Part shown: in pieces, positions 11,766 to 23,643 of the stretch
How positions within the stretch are numbered: position 1 is the first letter of the stretch
How the letters are laid out: each line of letters opens with the position of its first letter
Assembly (NCBI GenBank): GCA_018398575.1
Contig: JAGTXZ010000003.1
Span: forward strand, 1,922,001 to 1,986,000
Direction of reading: 5' to 3'
From: Ampelomyces quisqualis
Taxonomy: Eukaryota > Ascomycota > Dothideomycetes > Pleosporales > Phaeosphaeriaceae
DNA: 64,000 nucleotides
The notes under the pieces: model-generated
The model's input: the letters and a program-made list of their open reading frames with translations, nothing else
Databases searched by the model: none
Told to the model about the DNA's origin: nothing
Position numbers and translations under genes: made by a program

Positions 11766-12197
11766 GGCGTGGATCGAACATGTCAACTTGTCAACCGCCG
11801 CGGCTCTTGGCAGTGCTAAAAACACCAGCCAATGACATGTGTCCGGTATCACATGTAGCAAAACGCGGCCTCACATTTCACAGCCAGCGCCCCTTGGTGA
11901 CTGCGTGCAAACGTAATGAGTGCACAGCAGGCAAAGAGCTTGTCGCATCTAGGCGCGCTCCTGGTGTGATTCTTTTCCAGAGCAAGACGTTGCCGGCTTG
12001 CGCATTTCTCGTCGATCCTATAGGTTCCAGACTTGGGCAGGAAACTCACCGCTATTTTGCGCGTTCAATCCTGGACCTGCCTGGACCTGCGTTTATCAGC
12101 TGCCGGTAAAGCCTTCACACATGTCCCAACACTAGGTGACAGACTATACGACGACGGCTGGCTGGGTCTCGATATCAGCTTACCTTCATTTGGTTCT
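11766..12197. promoter_or_regulatory. Divergent promoter region
   Basis: 432 bp between the complex I 24-kDa gene and the Cys-rich coiled-coil gene. An open frame on the plus strand extends from 12033 into the downstream gene but has no ATG before 12198, so I treat this part as non-coding unless an upstream exon exists. Confidence 0.4.
11829..11833 (-). promoter_or_regulatory. CCAAT box upstream of the complex I 24-kDa gene
   Basis: CCAAT on the plus strand, about 65 bp before the ATG at 11765. The Hap/CBF complex is known to drive respiratory genes in fungi through CCAAT. The site also sits between two divergent genes and is a 5-mer, so the assignment is only suggestive. Confidence 0.3.
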
Positions 12198-13976
12198 ATG
12201 AGTTGGCATTTGAAGCGGTCCATGTGGGCCGCCACCCTCGAGAGATACCCATCGAGTTTCAAAGAAGATAAAGATCGATCATCCTCGTTGTCGAGAAGGC
12301 CTGTCCGACCATTCCTTCGACGCCCATCAACCAATGGCGTCACTTTGCAAACAACTACTGGGGCCACCATCAGCAGCCTCGCCATTGTTGCGATTCCAGA
12401 GGTGCCACGGGTGACGCGCACGCGTTCGCGCTCGACAGATGCTCTGATTCCATGGAAGCAACCACGCCGTCACAGCTTTTCTGGCTCACATGCTCCGGGG
12501 ATCCATGCTAGAAATAATGGACTTCCTCTCTTCACGACACCTCGTGGACATCAACGCGGCGTGGGTATAAATGCGAGCCTCATGTCCATGGAGAATCTTG
12601 ACCTCTCGTTGAGAAGCACCTTCTCCCCACAGCTGCTGCTCAAAGAAAAAGAAGATCCGAAAAGATTTACGTGTACTATGTGCAAATATACTTATGCGCA
12701 TCTCGAATGCGGTCATCGCGTTGACGACGTTGCGGATACACGCGACTGCCCATGTTTTGAGGAACACGGCCGAATCCCATGTGATCCAGACAATCCAGCA
12801 AACCGCGGTCGCGTCACCATTAGGTCCGAAGATCGAAATGGCATCTGCAACAAATGTCGCCGGAAGCAGCGGGAAATGTCGGAGCTGGATGCCATGCGCC
12901 GCGATGACGAACAGGCGAAGCGGCAGAGTCTAGCTGAATCAAAGGAGAGGGAAGACGCTGCTAAAGCGCATGAAGAGAGACTCTACAAGGAGTCAAGGGA
13001 AGAATATGAGCGGCTCCGCCGGGAAAGGGAGCAAGCAGACGTCGAGTACATGTTGCAAAAGTCGACAGAAGAGGCAGAGGAAGCTAGATTGCAGAAGGAG
13101 CAAGAGGACCTGGCAGCAGCTCTGAAGGCGTCTTGTACGATCGACGCGCCTGAGCGAAATGTCGCGATTGACAAGAAAGTAAGTCTTCAGTTCACCTCTG
13201 TGATAACGGACATAGCTAACCTGGCTCACTAGTTTATGAAAGGTCAGCATGAAGTCGACGGAGGCACGATGTATTGGAAACGAACTGACACGACTACTAC
13301 CATAGAAACAAAGCAGCACCAAAATATCCCAACAGCACCACCTCCACCCCCAGCTCCAGCACAACTACCCTCTCCACCAGCCACACCAATCAGGACTTCT
13401 CGACCTCCTCGGCCACGACCCGCTGAGAAACCAGCAGCACCAGTAGATTTCAGCCTCCCAGTTGGTCAGCAGGAATACGGTGCTTACACGATAGGTGGAC
13501 GTCGTGCGCCTGTTCACGAGTCGCAGAAACAACAAGCCGCGAAATACCTGAGTTCACCCGTCACCCCACTCTCACCCGCGCCTGTAGCCCGCCTAGGTAC
13601 CACAATTCAACCTGGCTCCCCGAGTCCACGGCCTGCCCCAAGCGCGGCTTCTCCTATACCTGTTGGCGATTTAAGATCTGGACTTCGTCGCACAGGTGGA
13701 CCTAGAAGCTCCGTCACTTCGCGGACAAACTCTGATGATGGTTCCGAGCTGCGAGCACAATTAGCAAGGCGACGTACGCGGGAGACGAAGGAAGATACGG
13801 CATCACGTACCTCGATCACGCCCTCGGAATCTGCATCGAACATGCCGACTCGAGCACCTAGCCCGACTGGGTCTGATTTGAGCACAGCCAGTACAGTCTA
13901 CGATAATACTGAGGCTCATCATATGGTGAAGCCTGATTTTGACGAGAAACGAAGAAAAGTATGGAACAAAAATTGA
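12198..13976 (+). CDS. Hypothetical Cys-rich, coiled-coil protein
   Basis: Unrecognised, 574 aa. Exons 12198-13178 and 13233-13976, 54-bp phase-0 intron (donor GTAAGT, acceptor ACTAG). The N-terminal ~140 residues are Ser/Arg/Pro-rich. Residues about 159-220 hold eight cysteines and a CGH: a CxxC (CTMC), CGH, DCPC, a single Cys, then another CxxC (CNKC). This spacing suggests a zinc-binding module. Residues about 228-320 are a highly charged Glu/Arg/Lys/Gln segment, almost certainly a coiled coil. After the intron the tail is Pro/Ser/Thr-rich with a run of Pro near its start, and ends in a basic FDEKRRKVWNKN. The ATG at 12198 is the first in frame. No enzyme motif. It could be a scaffold or nuclear protein, but nothing proves that. 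Confidence 0.75.
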
Positions 13977-14846
13977 ACCTTTGAGCTGCAGTCATAGCGT
14001 CGGATTTGTTTGAATAGCCTCGTTGAATCTCCCTTATCTCAGTTAGATACCATTATGTTGAACTTCTTCCTCTTCCTTGGCTCTCAGTAACTTGCCCTTT
14101 ACGTGACTATTGCGAGTAGCAAACATGAGATAGCGTAGAGTACATGGTGTTCGCGCCCCAGATACTGGTAAACATAGCAAACGTCATCATCGGTGAAATT
14201 CTCCTCTTCTTTATCATGGAGGCAGGTTGAACACGCGCAAAAGTCCTGGCACTAGGATTGTGTCAGTGAAGCACCAGCGTGTAGCAATGATTTTCGATGA
14301 ATGAGTAGCGAATCGAGCAATGAGAAAAACTGATGGTGGGCATGTGCCGCGCGTAGTGTCGAGAGAAGAAAGATGAGCTGAGTCGAGCGATGGCAAGTAG
14401 CGTCACCATGTTCACGAAGGAATGCATTCAATTTCCTGAGTGGCTCAGATTGAAAAGCGCAAGTTGTCGCCTCCCCTGATCTCGTGTTGCCTACATGACC
14501 GCGGTATTGTAGTTTTTCAGGTTACCGACCATCATGATTCTATAAGGTGGCACGTTCTGGTCTTCTTGACCACCATTCGAGGACTGTCACTATGAATGGA
14601 GACGTTGGCCGGGTGGGTTTTGGGGATTGTATGCGCGGGGCTCTGTTTTTGTGGTCCACAATTACGCTTATGTAAGCAGCTTTTGATTGGCCGAACCTCG
14701 GCGGAGCGTCTGATTGATGAGATCAATGCACTACACCAATTCAAGCTTAGGCGCTGTGCCGGATGTGCCTCGGCCTAGATAAATTTCTTGCAGCGAACCT
14801 ACAGCGATCGCGACACAACACAACGACATCACACAACATCAAAACA
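13977..14846. other. Intergenic region before LCP5
   Basis: 870 bp containing the 3' region of the coiled-coil gene and the LCP5 promoter. The short minus-strand frames at 14214-14396 and 14532-14744 have no recognisable content. I call nothing here. Confidence 0.5.
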
Positions 14847-15923
14847 ATGGCAGTGGATAAAACCATAGAGTCGCTTCTCACGACACTTGTGTCCTCCATC
14901 CAGTCCGCCACAGAAGCGTTGCCAAACGAGGATGTTCTCCCGCCAAAAGAAGGAATTTCATTACTAGATGTGAAGAACGATCTCCTCCTTTCATATCTTC
15001 AGAACCTGGTTTTTTTGATACTTCTGAAGCTTCGGGCACGCTCTGATGATTCTGGATCACAGCAAGAGTTGAAGCTTCACCCGCATGATGAGGTTGTACA
15101 GAAGTTGGTTGAGCTTCGAGTATATTTGGAGAAGGGTGTACGACCGCTCGAGAATCGCCTGAAATATAACATCGACAAGATCATCCGGACTTCAGATGAT
15201 GCAGCTCGAAAGATGAACCATCCGAATTCCAAGGCCAAATCCAGGAAATCCAGAGATAGTGCAGGCGCCGAGTCTGATGCTAGTGACGCAGAATCAGTTG
15301 GCTCAGCCCAGACAGAAGATGACGAAGATGAGATGACATATGGACCGAGAGGCACAGCTATGGCGCGAACGAAAGCTGATGCTTTGCCAGAGAAGGCTAA
15401 AGAAACATCTAAGGATGGTATCTACAGGCCTCCTAAGATTACCCCGATGTCGATGCCTACGACCGAAGGCCGAGAAGCTCGACGTGAGCGGAGACCTGGA
15501 AAATCAGCTACTTTGGACGAATTTATTGCGACCGAGCTATCTTCGGCACCTATTGCAGAACCAAGCATTGGTAGCACCATCACCAATGGTGGTCGTCACA
15601 CGAAATCTGAAAAAGAGCGACGAGAGGACAACGAGAGGAGAGAGTATGAAGAGTCCAACTTCACGCGTCTCGCGCCCATCAGCAAGAAAGAGCAAGCAAA
15701 GAAGAGGGGACGGGGTCAAGATGGTGGCTTTGGTGGAGAAGAGTGGCGGAGCTTGGGTGCCGGCATTGATCGCATTGAACGGCTTACGCAGAAGAAGAGC
15801 GGAAAGTTGGGGTCATTGGAGAAGAGCAGAAAGCGCCCCGTTGGTGATGGGCCCCGAGGGTCCGGTTCGGCAGCAGGTGATGCCTTCGAGAAGCGCAGGA
15901 AGGTGGTCTCAAGGTACAAATAG
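14847..15923 (+). CDS. LCP5: Lcp5/neuroguidin-type U3 snoRNP (SSU processome) protein
   Basis: Nucleolar protein of the Sas10/Utp3/C1D family. Yeast Lcp5 is needed for 18S rRNA maturation in the small-subunit processome. Single exon, 358 aa; the ATG at 14847 follows an A-rich leader (ACAAAACAATGG). The N-terminal Sas10/Utp3 helical domain is clear at about residues 40-115: LLLSYLQNLVFLILLKLR, then the family-typical LRVYLEKGVRPLENRLKY. A Ser/Asp/Glu-rich acidic linker follows at about 135-165. The YRPPKITPM motif near residue 195 is typical of Lcp5/NGDN proteins. The C-terminus is Lys/Arg-rich, with DGGFGGEEWRSLGAGIDRIERL before a basic tail. Confidence 0.92.
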   Translation: MAVDKTIESLLTTLVSSIQSATEALPNEDVLPPKEGISLLDVKNDLLLSYLQNLVFLILLKLRARSDDSGSQQELKLHPHDEVVQKLVELRVYLEKGVRPLENRLKYNIDKIIRTSDDAARKMNHPNSKAKSRKSRDSAGAESDASDAESVGSAQTEDDEDEMTYGPRGTAMARTKADALPEKAKETSKDGIYRPPKITPMSMPTTEGREARRERRPGKSATLDEFIATELSSAPIAEPSIGSTITNGGRHTKSEKERREDNERREYEESNFTRLAPISKKEQAKKRGRGQDGGFGGEEWRSLGAGIDRIERLTQKKSGKLGSLEKSRKRPVGDGPRGSGSAAGDAFEKRRKVVSRYK

Positions 15924-18411
15924 GGTGCACGCTTTTGTCTCGTGTGGCCGCTTGTTAGGTCCGACATTCGGAGGCACTGCAAAAGCGCAAAGTAGACCAC
16001 GTTACAATACCTTCCTGCGAACACATCTCGCCCCACACGAGAATTTGTGCGGGTACCTGCAGCAATACCTTCGTCCTCTCGACTGCAGACCAGAAATTAT
16101 AGCCAGGACGCAGTGCTACCCGGGTCATGATGAAGCTAATGTATCGTCTGTCACTCATCTGCATATATTCACATTCTACAACAGCTGGCTGTCAGATACA
16201 GATTCAAAACGATACACATCAGGTCCGTGTTCGCCATGGCTTGGTTATGCTGCCTGTATGAAAAAGCGACCTGCATACTTCACCGTTGGTGGAGAGCTGC
16301 AGAGCTGTTCTTCCACATATAGTTCCCGACCTCTCTCTGAGGCGCTGCCAGATCAATAATAGTCGCCGACCTCAAAAGTGCAGCCGAGCGTGAAAGGGTG
16401 TGCGCCACAAGACTCACACAATGCATCTTCGCTTCTTGCCACGGAGTGTACACCAGGCGCTTACGCACACCTCTTCAAGCACTTTTCCATCCCGCAATCT
16501 CGAGCGTGCATCATCCTTCTCGAAAACTCACCCCATGCATTAACACGCGCTGCCGCGAGCGAAGGGGCTTAAGACTTAACCCAGCTGCTAATGTACAGGG
16601 CCATCAATGTTTGTGGGTGTGCCAAAACTGCCAGATAACTTAGAAAAGCTTTTGTTTCGAGTTGATATGCAGTGCACTCGCTCCGTGGGCCCATGACAGC
16701 GCGGCATGCAATATGCTGTTGCAACGTACCGCATCGAGCATACCGGTATCCTTGCAAGTCGTTGATCATGGGCGCAGACACTGCACCGCTGAGTGATGAA
16801 AGGCGCGTCTACCGGCACGACCCCTCACAATCTACGACCCCCGTCGTACCGTTTGTGCGAATCCTGTCATGAGCGTCCAAATTCAAGATGTTGTCGTGTC
16901 AGCGGCCGCAAGTGGCTGCATCTTGCGCACCTCCACGTTGGCGGTGGACGGCTGGCCGCGCAGTGTATCCGAAATGGTGGGGTCCACCACTTGTCTTCAA
17001 GACGGCCTCGAGAAGATGTGATAGAAACCACTAACCTGCCTCATCGGTCACGCTAAAGTTTCGGCGAGATAAGTGCTGCACGCCGTGGCTGGTTGTCAGA
17101 GTCAAAACTTGATCTATATGTCCCCTTTTCGCTACCCAGTGCCAGTGTGCATCTTTTTCGCATCGCCAACGCAAACCGGACGACATTCCAGGGTTCCACA
17201 ACGACCACCAATCTTGCACATCCTTCACCTCCATCAACCCCGTATTAGCGCATTTCAAACCCCACATTAAGCTTCCGAAACATTCCAGAAGATGCAGACT
17301 AGCGGAGCCCAGAACCTGTGGGGTGCATCTTCTCTATCGGCCCTTGATCCCTGCCGGATTCGGGGTGTGAGCAGGGATGGGTTCAAGCTTCGTCAATATC
17401 GAAATCATATTGCGTGTACCAAATCTGGCGCTAACGGCGTGCTTATTTGCTGGTATGGTGGTTGCTGCGTGTTTCTCTGGGACAGCATCAGGAGAACAAG
17501 ATACCAATAGTAAATTTTGTGTTCCGTGCTTGTGCTTGTGCTAATTGATTGCGATGCATTCGAAATACTTCATGTCTAATGTCTATGGTATCGTCCCAGT
17601 CCTTGTATGGCTATGATATCATAACGATGAGCCAGCATCGCCCAGGTGCAGCGCCTCCCTCAATGCTCCGTACCGTACCCGCCTTTCGTCTAGAGCATGG
17701 CTCGGCTCGGCACAAGGAACAGCCTGCTTGGTACCACAATTGCGTTCATGTCCTCGCGTGAGTCTCGTAACTTTCGTGTAGCGGAACTCCAAAAGTTTCA
17801 TGCTGCGGCGTGTGGACTGAGATCTCATGAGCCAGACAGTATGGCCCTGTTAGCATTGTTCGCCCACGTCCGATTCCACCAATGGAAATCTGGACACCGC
17901 CCACTTCTGTTGTGAGGCTCAGTACCCGTTCCGCACCCATAGAGCTAGAGCTGATGCCAAGAACAATCGATCAAGGGCACGAGATCTCGCAATTTTATCC
18001 GGGCGATCCTGGGAAACAGCACCACGACTTGCGTCGGAGTGTAACGTGCAAGAAGATATGCGCAGTGAGAGACTGGATAAACCTGAACGGTCTTGTAACC
18101 TGATAAAGCCAGCGGTTGATCTGGGAGTGGACTTTCGGACGGTTATGCGGCTTGATGGATCCAGGTCTGTGCACCAAACCCAGGTGTGGGTTAGCGAATG
18201 CTCCGCTTATGTTCCCTGGGTGTTTGTTGTTTTTGCGCGTGATGAAGCCTTGCTGATCCGCAGGCGCTTCAAAGTCACGAGCGGAGCAAGTAGAGGGAGG
18301 TGATACCAAATATTTCGTTAGCATGTAGTCGAGCCACTTCCTCTCCGAGCACACGTGCGTGTTTCGATATGAGAAGAAGATCAACAGCTTGCCAATTCCT
18401 CTCAAGGTCGA
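15924..18411. other. Long gene-free interval
   Basis: 2.5 kb between LCP5 and a convergent Zn2Cys6 gene. All open frames are short, overlap one another on both strands and have no coherent composition. I find no tRNA-like B box, no terminal repeats and no obvious transposon remnant. A non-coding transcript cannot be excluded. Confidence 0.5.
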
Positions 18412-20659
18412 TCAGCCTTCAAATTTGAGTCCTGCAGTTCGAAGCCACATTTGCCGCTTTCCTTCGGCTTCGCGAATGATCTCGGCTGAGAGTTGGAGAC
18501 TGGGTGCGAGGTGGGCGTACCGTTCCATCTCCAGCACAACGTTGTTGATGATGTCGTCCATGGTAGCTGGGGGAGGAAGCAATTGCGAGAGTGATGCAGT
18601 CATAGTTGCGCCCATAATGAGTAGAGTTTGAGATATGACTGACAGAGCGCCTTGGAACAAGTATGGAAGGTGTCCCGCATGATGCGCTGTGATGTATTCC
18701 AACTGGCGTACGCAAGCCTCCAAGCACTTGTGACAGTTTTCCTGTACGCTCGAGTCCATAGCCAAAGATTCATCTTGCAGCACAAGAAGTACGTATGGAC
18801 GAAAGATGATCGTGCGGCAAGCAAAGTAGCGTAGTCTCAGCACAGTCTGTACTGGGTTTTGTAGCGGAACTCGGTCGAGTGGAAATTGCATAGCCTGTGG
18901 CAAACCTGCATACCACTGATTCAATTGATAGTCCAGTTCGATGACAAGCGGATCGAGTTGTGCGACAGACGTGGCCGCAGGTCCCTTCGAATATGGAGTG
19001 GTCCGAATATAGAGCATGGAGCTCACGCGGTTGAGGAGCCTTCGAAGTGCGATCTCTGCCAAGAAATACCACAGCTCATCACGACCCACTGCCTCCATGC
19101 CTAGATCTTCAAATCCGGTTGGTAACGAGAATCCTTCTTCGAATTGTGCGATGCCTGAGTGTGGAAGGTCCAGCTCCGCGAGTAAGTCACTACAACAAGC
19201 TGTTAGCCAAGATACTTCCATCTAACATGACAAGCGCACCTTTCAATCATAACAGCGTTCCAGTACACTCGCTTGCCCAGTTCTTCTTCAGCTGGAGAGA
19301 TCCTTCCTGGGGCGCTTAGAAGCAACTGCAATTTCATGCTGGCGCCAGACAATACGTTCCATGCCTCTACTGGTCGAACAAGATATACCAAATATGCTGC
19401 AGCAAGAATTTGACATTGTGCCGCAACCATGTTGTTTCTTGTCATTACAGTAGGCAAGAGTGACCACGCAGCTGCAAAGTAGGCCAAGCCTGGGGCTTCT
19501 TTGTCGGGATTCTGTTCAGTAATACTTCCAGTGCTTCCAGCATGTCCAAGAGCTAGTACGAGAAGCACGATGCAACTTTCAGGTCCGTCTCGAAATCTGT
19601 GGGCTAGTGCAGTTTGGTAGTACGTACTCCATGTGTACGGGTTGACACACGCGTAAAAGACGTTGACCCTGTCAAAGTACGCCTGAACATAGGCTCCAGT
19701 GTTTGAAAGATCGAGGCCCCTAGAGCTACTCAGACTAACCGAGTCCCGAGTCATCTCAAGCTGCAGAAGGATCTTAGCATCGTATTGGCGAGAGACCAGC
19801 TCTCGAATCATTGGGGAAGCCAGCAAGTTCAAAGCTGCTGTGTTGTGGGTTTTCGGCATGGTCGAAATGTTCGAAGGATGGTTAATCCAAGTGCCGATGC
19901 CGTTGATCGGTTGCACCATGCCCAAGTGGGACATGTTGCCGGAGCTGCGGGCCAGAAAGTCCTCGCTGGTGGTGTTGCTTGCAGCTGGTGAATGCGATGA
20001 TATTGAAAATCCGCTTGTCAGACTTGTTTGCAAAAGTCCTTCGATCCGATTCAGGTGCTCCAGAATTAGCTTGTCACCAGCATCCAACTTGATACCAGGT
20101 TCTCGGTAGATGCATTCTGCATTCAGTTCCATACAAAGCCTGCACTTGGGCCTGGTGCCGTCGCAACGCGATTTCCGTGAACGACATATTTCGCACTACA
20201 GAATGGTCAGCATGTGACTTGGTGCAACAAGCGTGGAAGGTGGAGCGGTACTGCAATCGTCGCGCGCCGTCGCGGGTAATCAATCGTGTCGGTGCTTGCC
20301 CGCTTCTTCGTACTTGGTCGCGAATCTGGGTGTGTGCTGTTGGTGCCATTGTTTGTGGGCGCTGTGCCATTTGGCTGTGCGGGTGGAGTGAGCTCGCTGG
20401 ACATCTCCCGGTCTGTTCCCGAGGATTGAGACATATTGCGGGGTCGCTTTTTGAAAGAATTGTTAAGACCGCCAAACCCAGGGAAAAGACCATCGGGCGA
20501 CCCGAGGAGATGGGGAGACCTGAGTGCAGACTTGAGGACGAAACTGCCGGCGTCTGGCAAAGAGGAATGATCAAGGCAGAAGGAGTCTCGCGGGAACTGG
20601 CCATTGGTGGTTGTTGCTGACACGGGGCTAACATCTGGAGAAGGCGTAATTCCCGCCAT
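18412..20659 (-). CDS. Zn2Cys6 (C6) fungal transcription factor with fungal-specific TF domain
   Basis: Nuclear DNA-binding regulator, 713 aa. Exons 20659-20252, 20195-19240 and 19189-18412, with introns of 56 bp (phase 0) and 50 bp (phase 2). The N-terminal ~130 residues are Ser/Pro/Thr-rich. The zinc cluster is built across intron 1: exon 1 ends RRRATIA and exon 2 opens with the first Cys, giving Cys-x2-Cys-x6-Cys-x6-Cys-x2-Cys-x6-Cys (residues about 137-163), the standard six-cysteine pattern. A short linker and dimerisation-like helix (LILEHLNRIEGLLQ) follow. The remainder is the helical fungal_trans domain, including WNAVMIESDLLAELDLP over intron 2. I chose the ATG at 20659 for its context; an earlier start is possible. 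The target genes are unknown and no pathway cluster adjoins it. Confidence 0.88.
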
Positions 20660-22703
20660 GATTGGTGGACGATGGATGCCGGTAGACAGCTGTGCAGTCG
20701 GACAGCCACGATATCGACACACTTCCGGATTGTCAAGACAGCAAGGGGGCGTACCTAACGGGCACTGCGGGCTGTGGACAGAGGAAGGCAAGCTCACCAA
20801 ACAACATGACAGGCAGGCTAGCTGTGAATATATCAAGCCCAACATTTTACCTTCCCTGATTAGCCTCAAAACATATCCAGATCGTCTTTGCGAGATGAAG
20901 GATGCGAATGCAGGGATGGCATAAGGCTCGATGTACTCCACATTGCCCCCAGACAATCAAAAACGGCGCCAAAGGCGGCTGCAGGGGTCTCGAGTGGACG
21001 GCCACCGGACACACCAGGTTCATGACTCTCTTGAAGCTTTCCACACTTGGAGGCTGGCGGGGCTGATTATGGAAACGGCATGCCCAAGCCGGTGGTGGGT
21101 GTGAAAGAGCTGCCTGCTTACTGAACAGGGTGCAGCAAGCAGTGCAGCACAGGCATACCTACCACCTAGAGGTAGAAAATAACCGCAGTCATGGTTGGCC
21201 AAGTTCAGAGAGGGTATATAACGAAGCGAGCACTTCGCCCTCCCAGCCTCAGGATGCATGCCAGCCGCATGCACCAGGCTAGAACCACTGAAAACGCCAA
21301 CAAGAGCGAACATGGGCGTCCGTCTTCAAGACACGAAGGGTTCAGCATAAAGAAGGAGCACCGCACGGCGGCAGTGGACCTGCATGGGCAACATCTCCGG
21401 ATCATTCACGCTGCTTCAGCCTGGCGCCGGCAGCGTGTGAATATATATTGCGGCCAAGCTGCAAAACGTTCACACACTTTGTGATAGGCTGGCAGTGTCC
21501 TCTTTGCTGCAGAGATAATATCATTCGCAACCCGAACGATAGCAATAAGGCTCTACCATGTCATCGAAGCCATAGAAGCTTCAGTAAGCACGGCGCCCCT
21601 GTCACTGCAGCCATTCATCATTATACATAGCTCGTAGTTCATTTGGAAGATGCTACTACAGTCTGCATTACGCCGGTGTCCACTATAGACAATCCCACCC
21701 CAGCATACGTGAGGACCTCACCGCTTACCGCGACTAAAGTTAAAGTAAACGTTCACTAATGCTCTAGTCAATCTGCGCAAATGCTACACCTTTTCATGGC
21801 CCGTAAGATACCTTGCAACCTGCAGGGTGGATGGTTTGTCTTCAGCTTTCAACTCAAAACGAGGTGCGATGTTATTTGCAAGTCGAGAGGGACGAGTTAT
21901 TGTATGAGAGAATAGCCAGTGGGTACCTGAATCTGACTCCAGTTACTGTGATGTAGCGAAGGGTAAGCTGTGTTGTGCATGCAGAACTCGGTCAATGGGA
22001 GACTCACTTTGCGTCACTATTAGGACAAGGGTCAGCAGGGTCTGGCGGGCGAGCATAAGCCACAACTAAAAAGCTTCAAGAAGAACGCTGTGGTCGGCTC
22101 CTTTCAGCCGGGCGTCTCTCCTGACGCCACAAATGCGCGCAACCAAATGTAGGGAAATATGTTCAAGCGTCTGCTTTCAACTGGTGCTCCTTGACTAGCC
22201 TGCAAGGCTGCGAAGCTGAACTTGACGACGCGCAGGGTCGCCACGAACTGATTCAGATATGCGAAAGTCAAACCTCCTCAATCGCCTGCGCCCGGCAGTT
22301 GTGGTGCACGTCAAGTTGCATGACCGTTGAGGCAGGTCGGTGGCACGGTTCCGCTCACGCGTCAAATTGCTACTGTGCTAGGTAGACCACGTGTTGGTTG
22401 TGGACCCAATCAATTTTGTGCCATGTCTGAGGCTTTTACAGAACGAAAATATTGGGGATAATACTTTGAGTATGGATTTACAATGGCCGCGAACGTCCCT
22501 CCCACAATCGCCACGTGTTTGTCTCGATTATGACGTCGCTTCTTGCTAGAAACATGTACAAACAATCCGAGTTTGACAGCAGGAAACGTGACACGTAAGG
22601 AACAAACCATACCTAGGTACTCTTGAGGGAGGGAGGTTACCCCTGCAATCCCAACTTCTGCAACGTTGAAGAAGAATGAACGCATTACCCCGATCCGCCC
22701 CAG
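20660..22703. other. Long gene-free interval
   Basis: 2.0 kb between the divergent Zn2Cys6 gene and the small acidic ORF. It should contain the regulator's promoter. The minus-strand open frame from 20956 reads into the regulator and could be a longer N-terminus. No other coding unit or repeat is convincing. Confidence 0.45.
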
Positions 22704-23234
22704 ATGAAGACTGAAGCGCTGGAGGCCATCGCAGGTCCAACCATGAGACCCAGCGCACTCGAAGCTGCTGCCAGACCGATGCCTGACGAAAGTATGGGAC
22801 AACTTGACGGGAGTACACCGAGCGACAGAAGCACACCTGAAAGGCCGAAGGACGCCGCACACACGGTGCAGTCTGAGCATGTCCACAAACCTTCGCAGAC
22901 GCCAGAACAGTCGTTTACGCCTTTTGGACAGCAGACAGATGGTACGGAATCCGCAGCAAAAGCCGTCGAGGTAGCGGTCCATGGCATGAAGGTTGCTGTC
23001 GATGGAGCGATTGCCTGGGCCGAGAAGAAGGTAGAGAAGCTTGGGTCGAAGCCAGACAGTACAGGACCATACACATCGCCTGCAACCTGCGCGCCGTCCG
23101 ATCTCGACCCCATCGCAAGTGGAGTATTGCCAGCTATGCCTCTACAGCGGGACGATGACACGAAAGCACGTGAGGAGAAGAACGACGAAGAGAAAGATGG
23201 TGAAGAAGAGACAGTAAACCACAAAAAGAAGTAG
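22704..23234 (+). CDS. Small hypothetical hydrophilic protein
   Basis: Single ATG-initiated open frame of 176 aa with no recognisable domain. The first ~70 residues are Thr/Ser/Pro-rich. Residues about 83-115 form a plausible amphipathic helix rich in Ala, Val and Lys (ESAAKAVEVAVHGMKVAVDG, then AWAEKKVEKL). The last ~30 residues are almost entirely Asp, Glu and Lys. Two long minus-strand frames cover the same DNA but are Cys/Ser/Phe-rich, as expected of antisense shadows. It may be a real lineage-specific gene or part of a spliced gene. Confidence is moderate to low. Confidence 0.45.
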   Translation: MKTEALEAIAGPTMRPSALEAAARPMPDESMGQLDGSTPSDRSTPERPKDAAHTVQSEHVHKPSQTPEQSFTPFGQQTDGTESAAKAVEVAVHGMKVAVDGAIAWAEKKVEKLGSKPDSTGPYTSPATCAPSDLDPIASGVLPAMPLQRDDDTKAREEKNDEEKDGEEETVNHKKK

Positions 23235-23643
23235 AAAGAAGAGAAAGAATAAAATAGGGGTTGAGGAACCGAAGGATTGCATCGGAGTTTTGTACACGAA
23301 CATGGTGCGGTACTTTGAGCAAAGGAAATCCTGGGGAGCGATGTTCGCGCAAGATGCACTTCACCCGTGTATACGTAGTCAATCGACTAACGAGTATTCA
23401 TCTCTATCAGAGGAACTGACTTTATGGATTCAGAAATGATACTGAAGATGACGGTGGTGCCAGCGGACCCGCTTGTGAAGTGGGGAAAACCCAATTCGAT
23501 CCAATCACTTGTCAGACCTCGGCATCACTACATTCACAACAGGCCTTCATCATTCTGCTGAACATCATCAACAACCAAATCCATCCTTCACCAGTGTCTT
23601 CCGACTACGCAACGCAAATTTCAACACAACTATTTCTACAGCA
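23235..23643. promoter_or_regulatory. Spacer upstream of the small membrane protein gene
   Basis: 409 bp. The stretch just before the ATG at 23644 is CA-rich and low in G, as in many fungal 5' leaders. No further element is assigned. Confidence 0.35.

Noticed and set aside
12033..12197. Extended N-terminus of the Cys-rich coiled-coil protein
   Set aside because: The frame is open but contains no ATG before 12198; it begins at a TTG. Kept out unless an upstream exon is shown.
15340..16359. 339-codon plus frame overlapping the end of LCP5
   Set aside because: It is a shifted frame of LCP5 that runs into the spacer; no domain and mixed composition.
22410..23359. Long minus-strand frames across the small acidic ORF
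   Set aside because: Cys/Ser/Phe/Arg-rich and overlapping each other; the plus-strand frame has better composition and an ATG.
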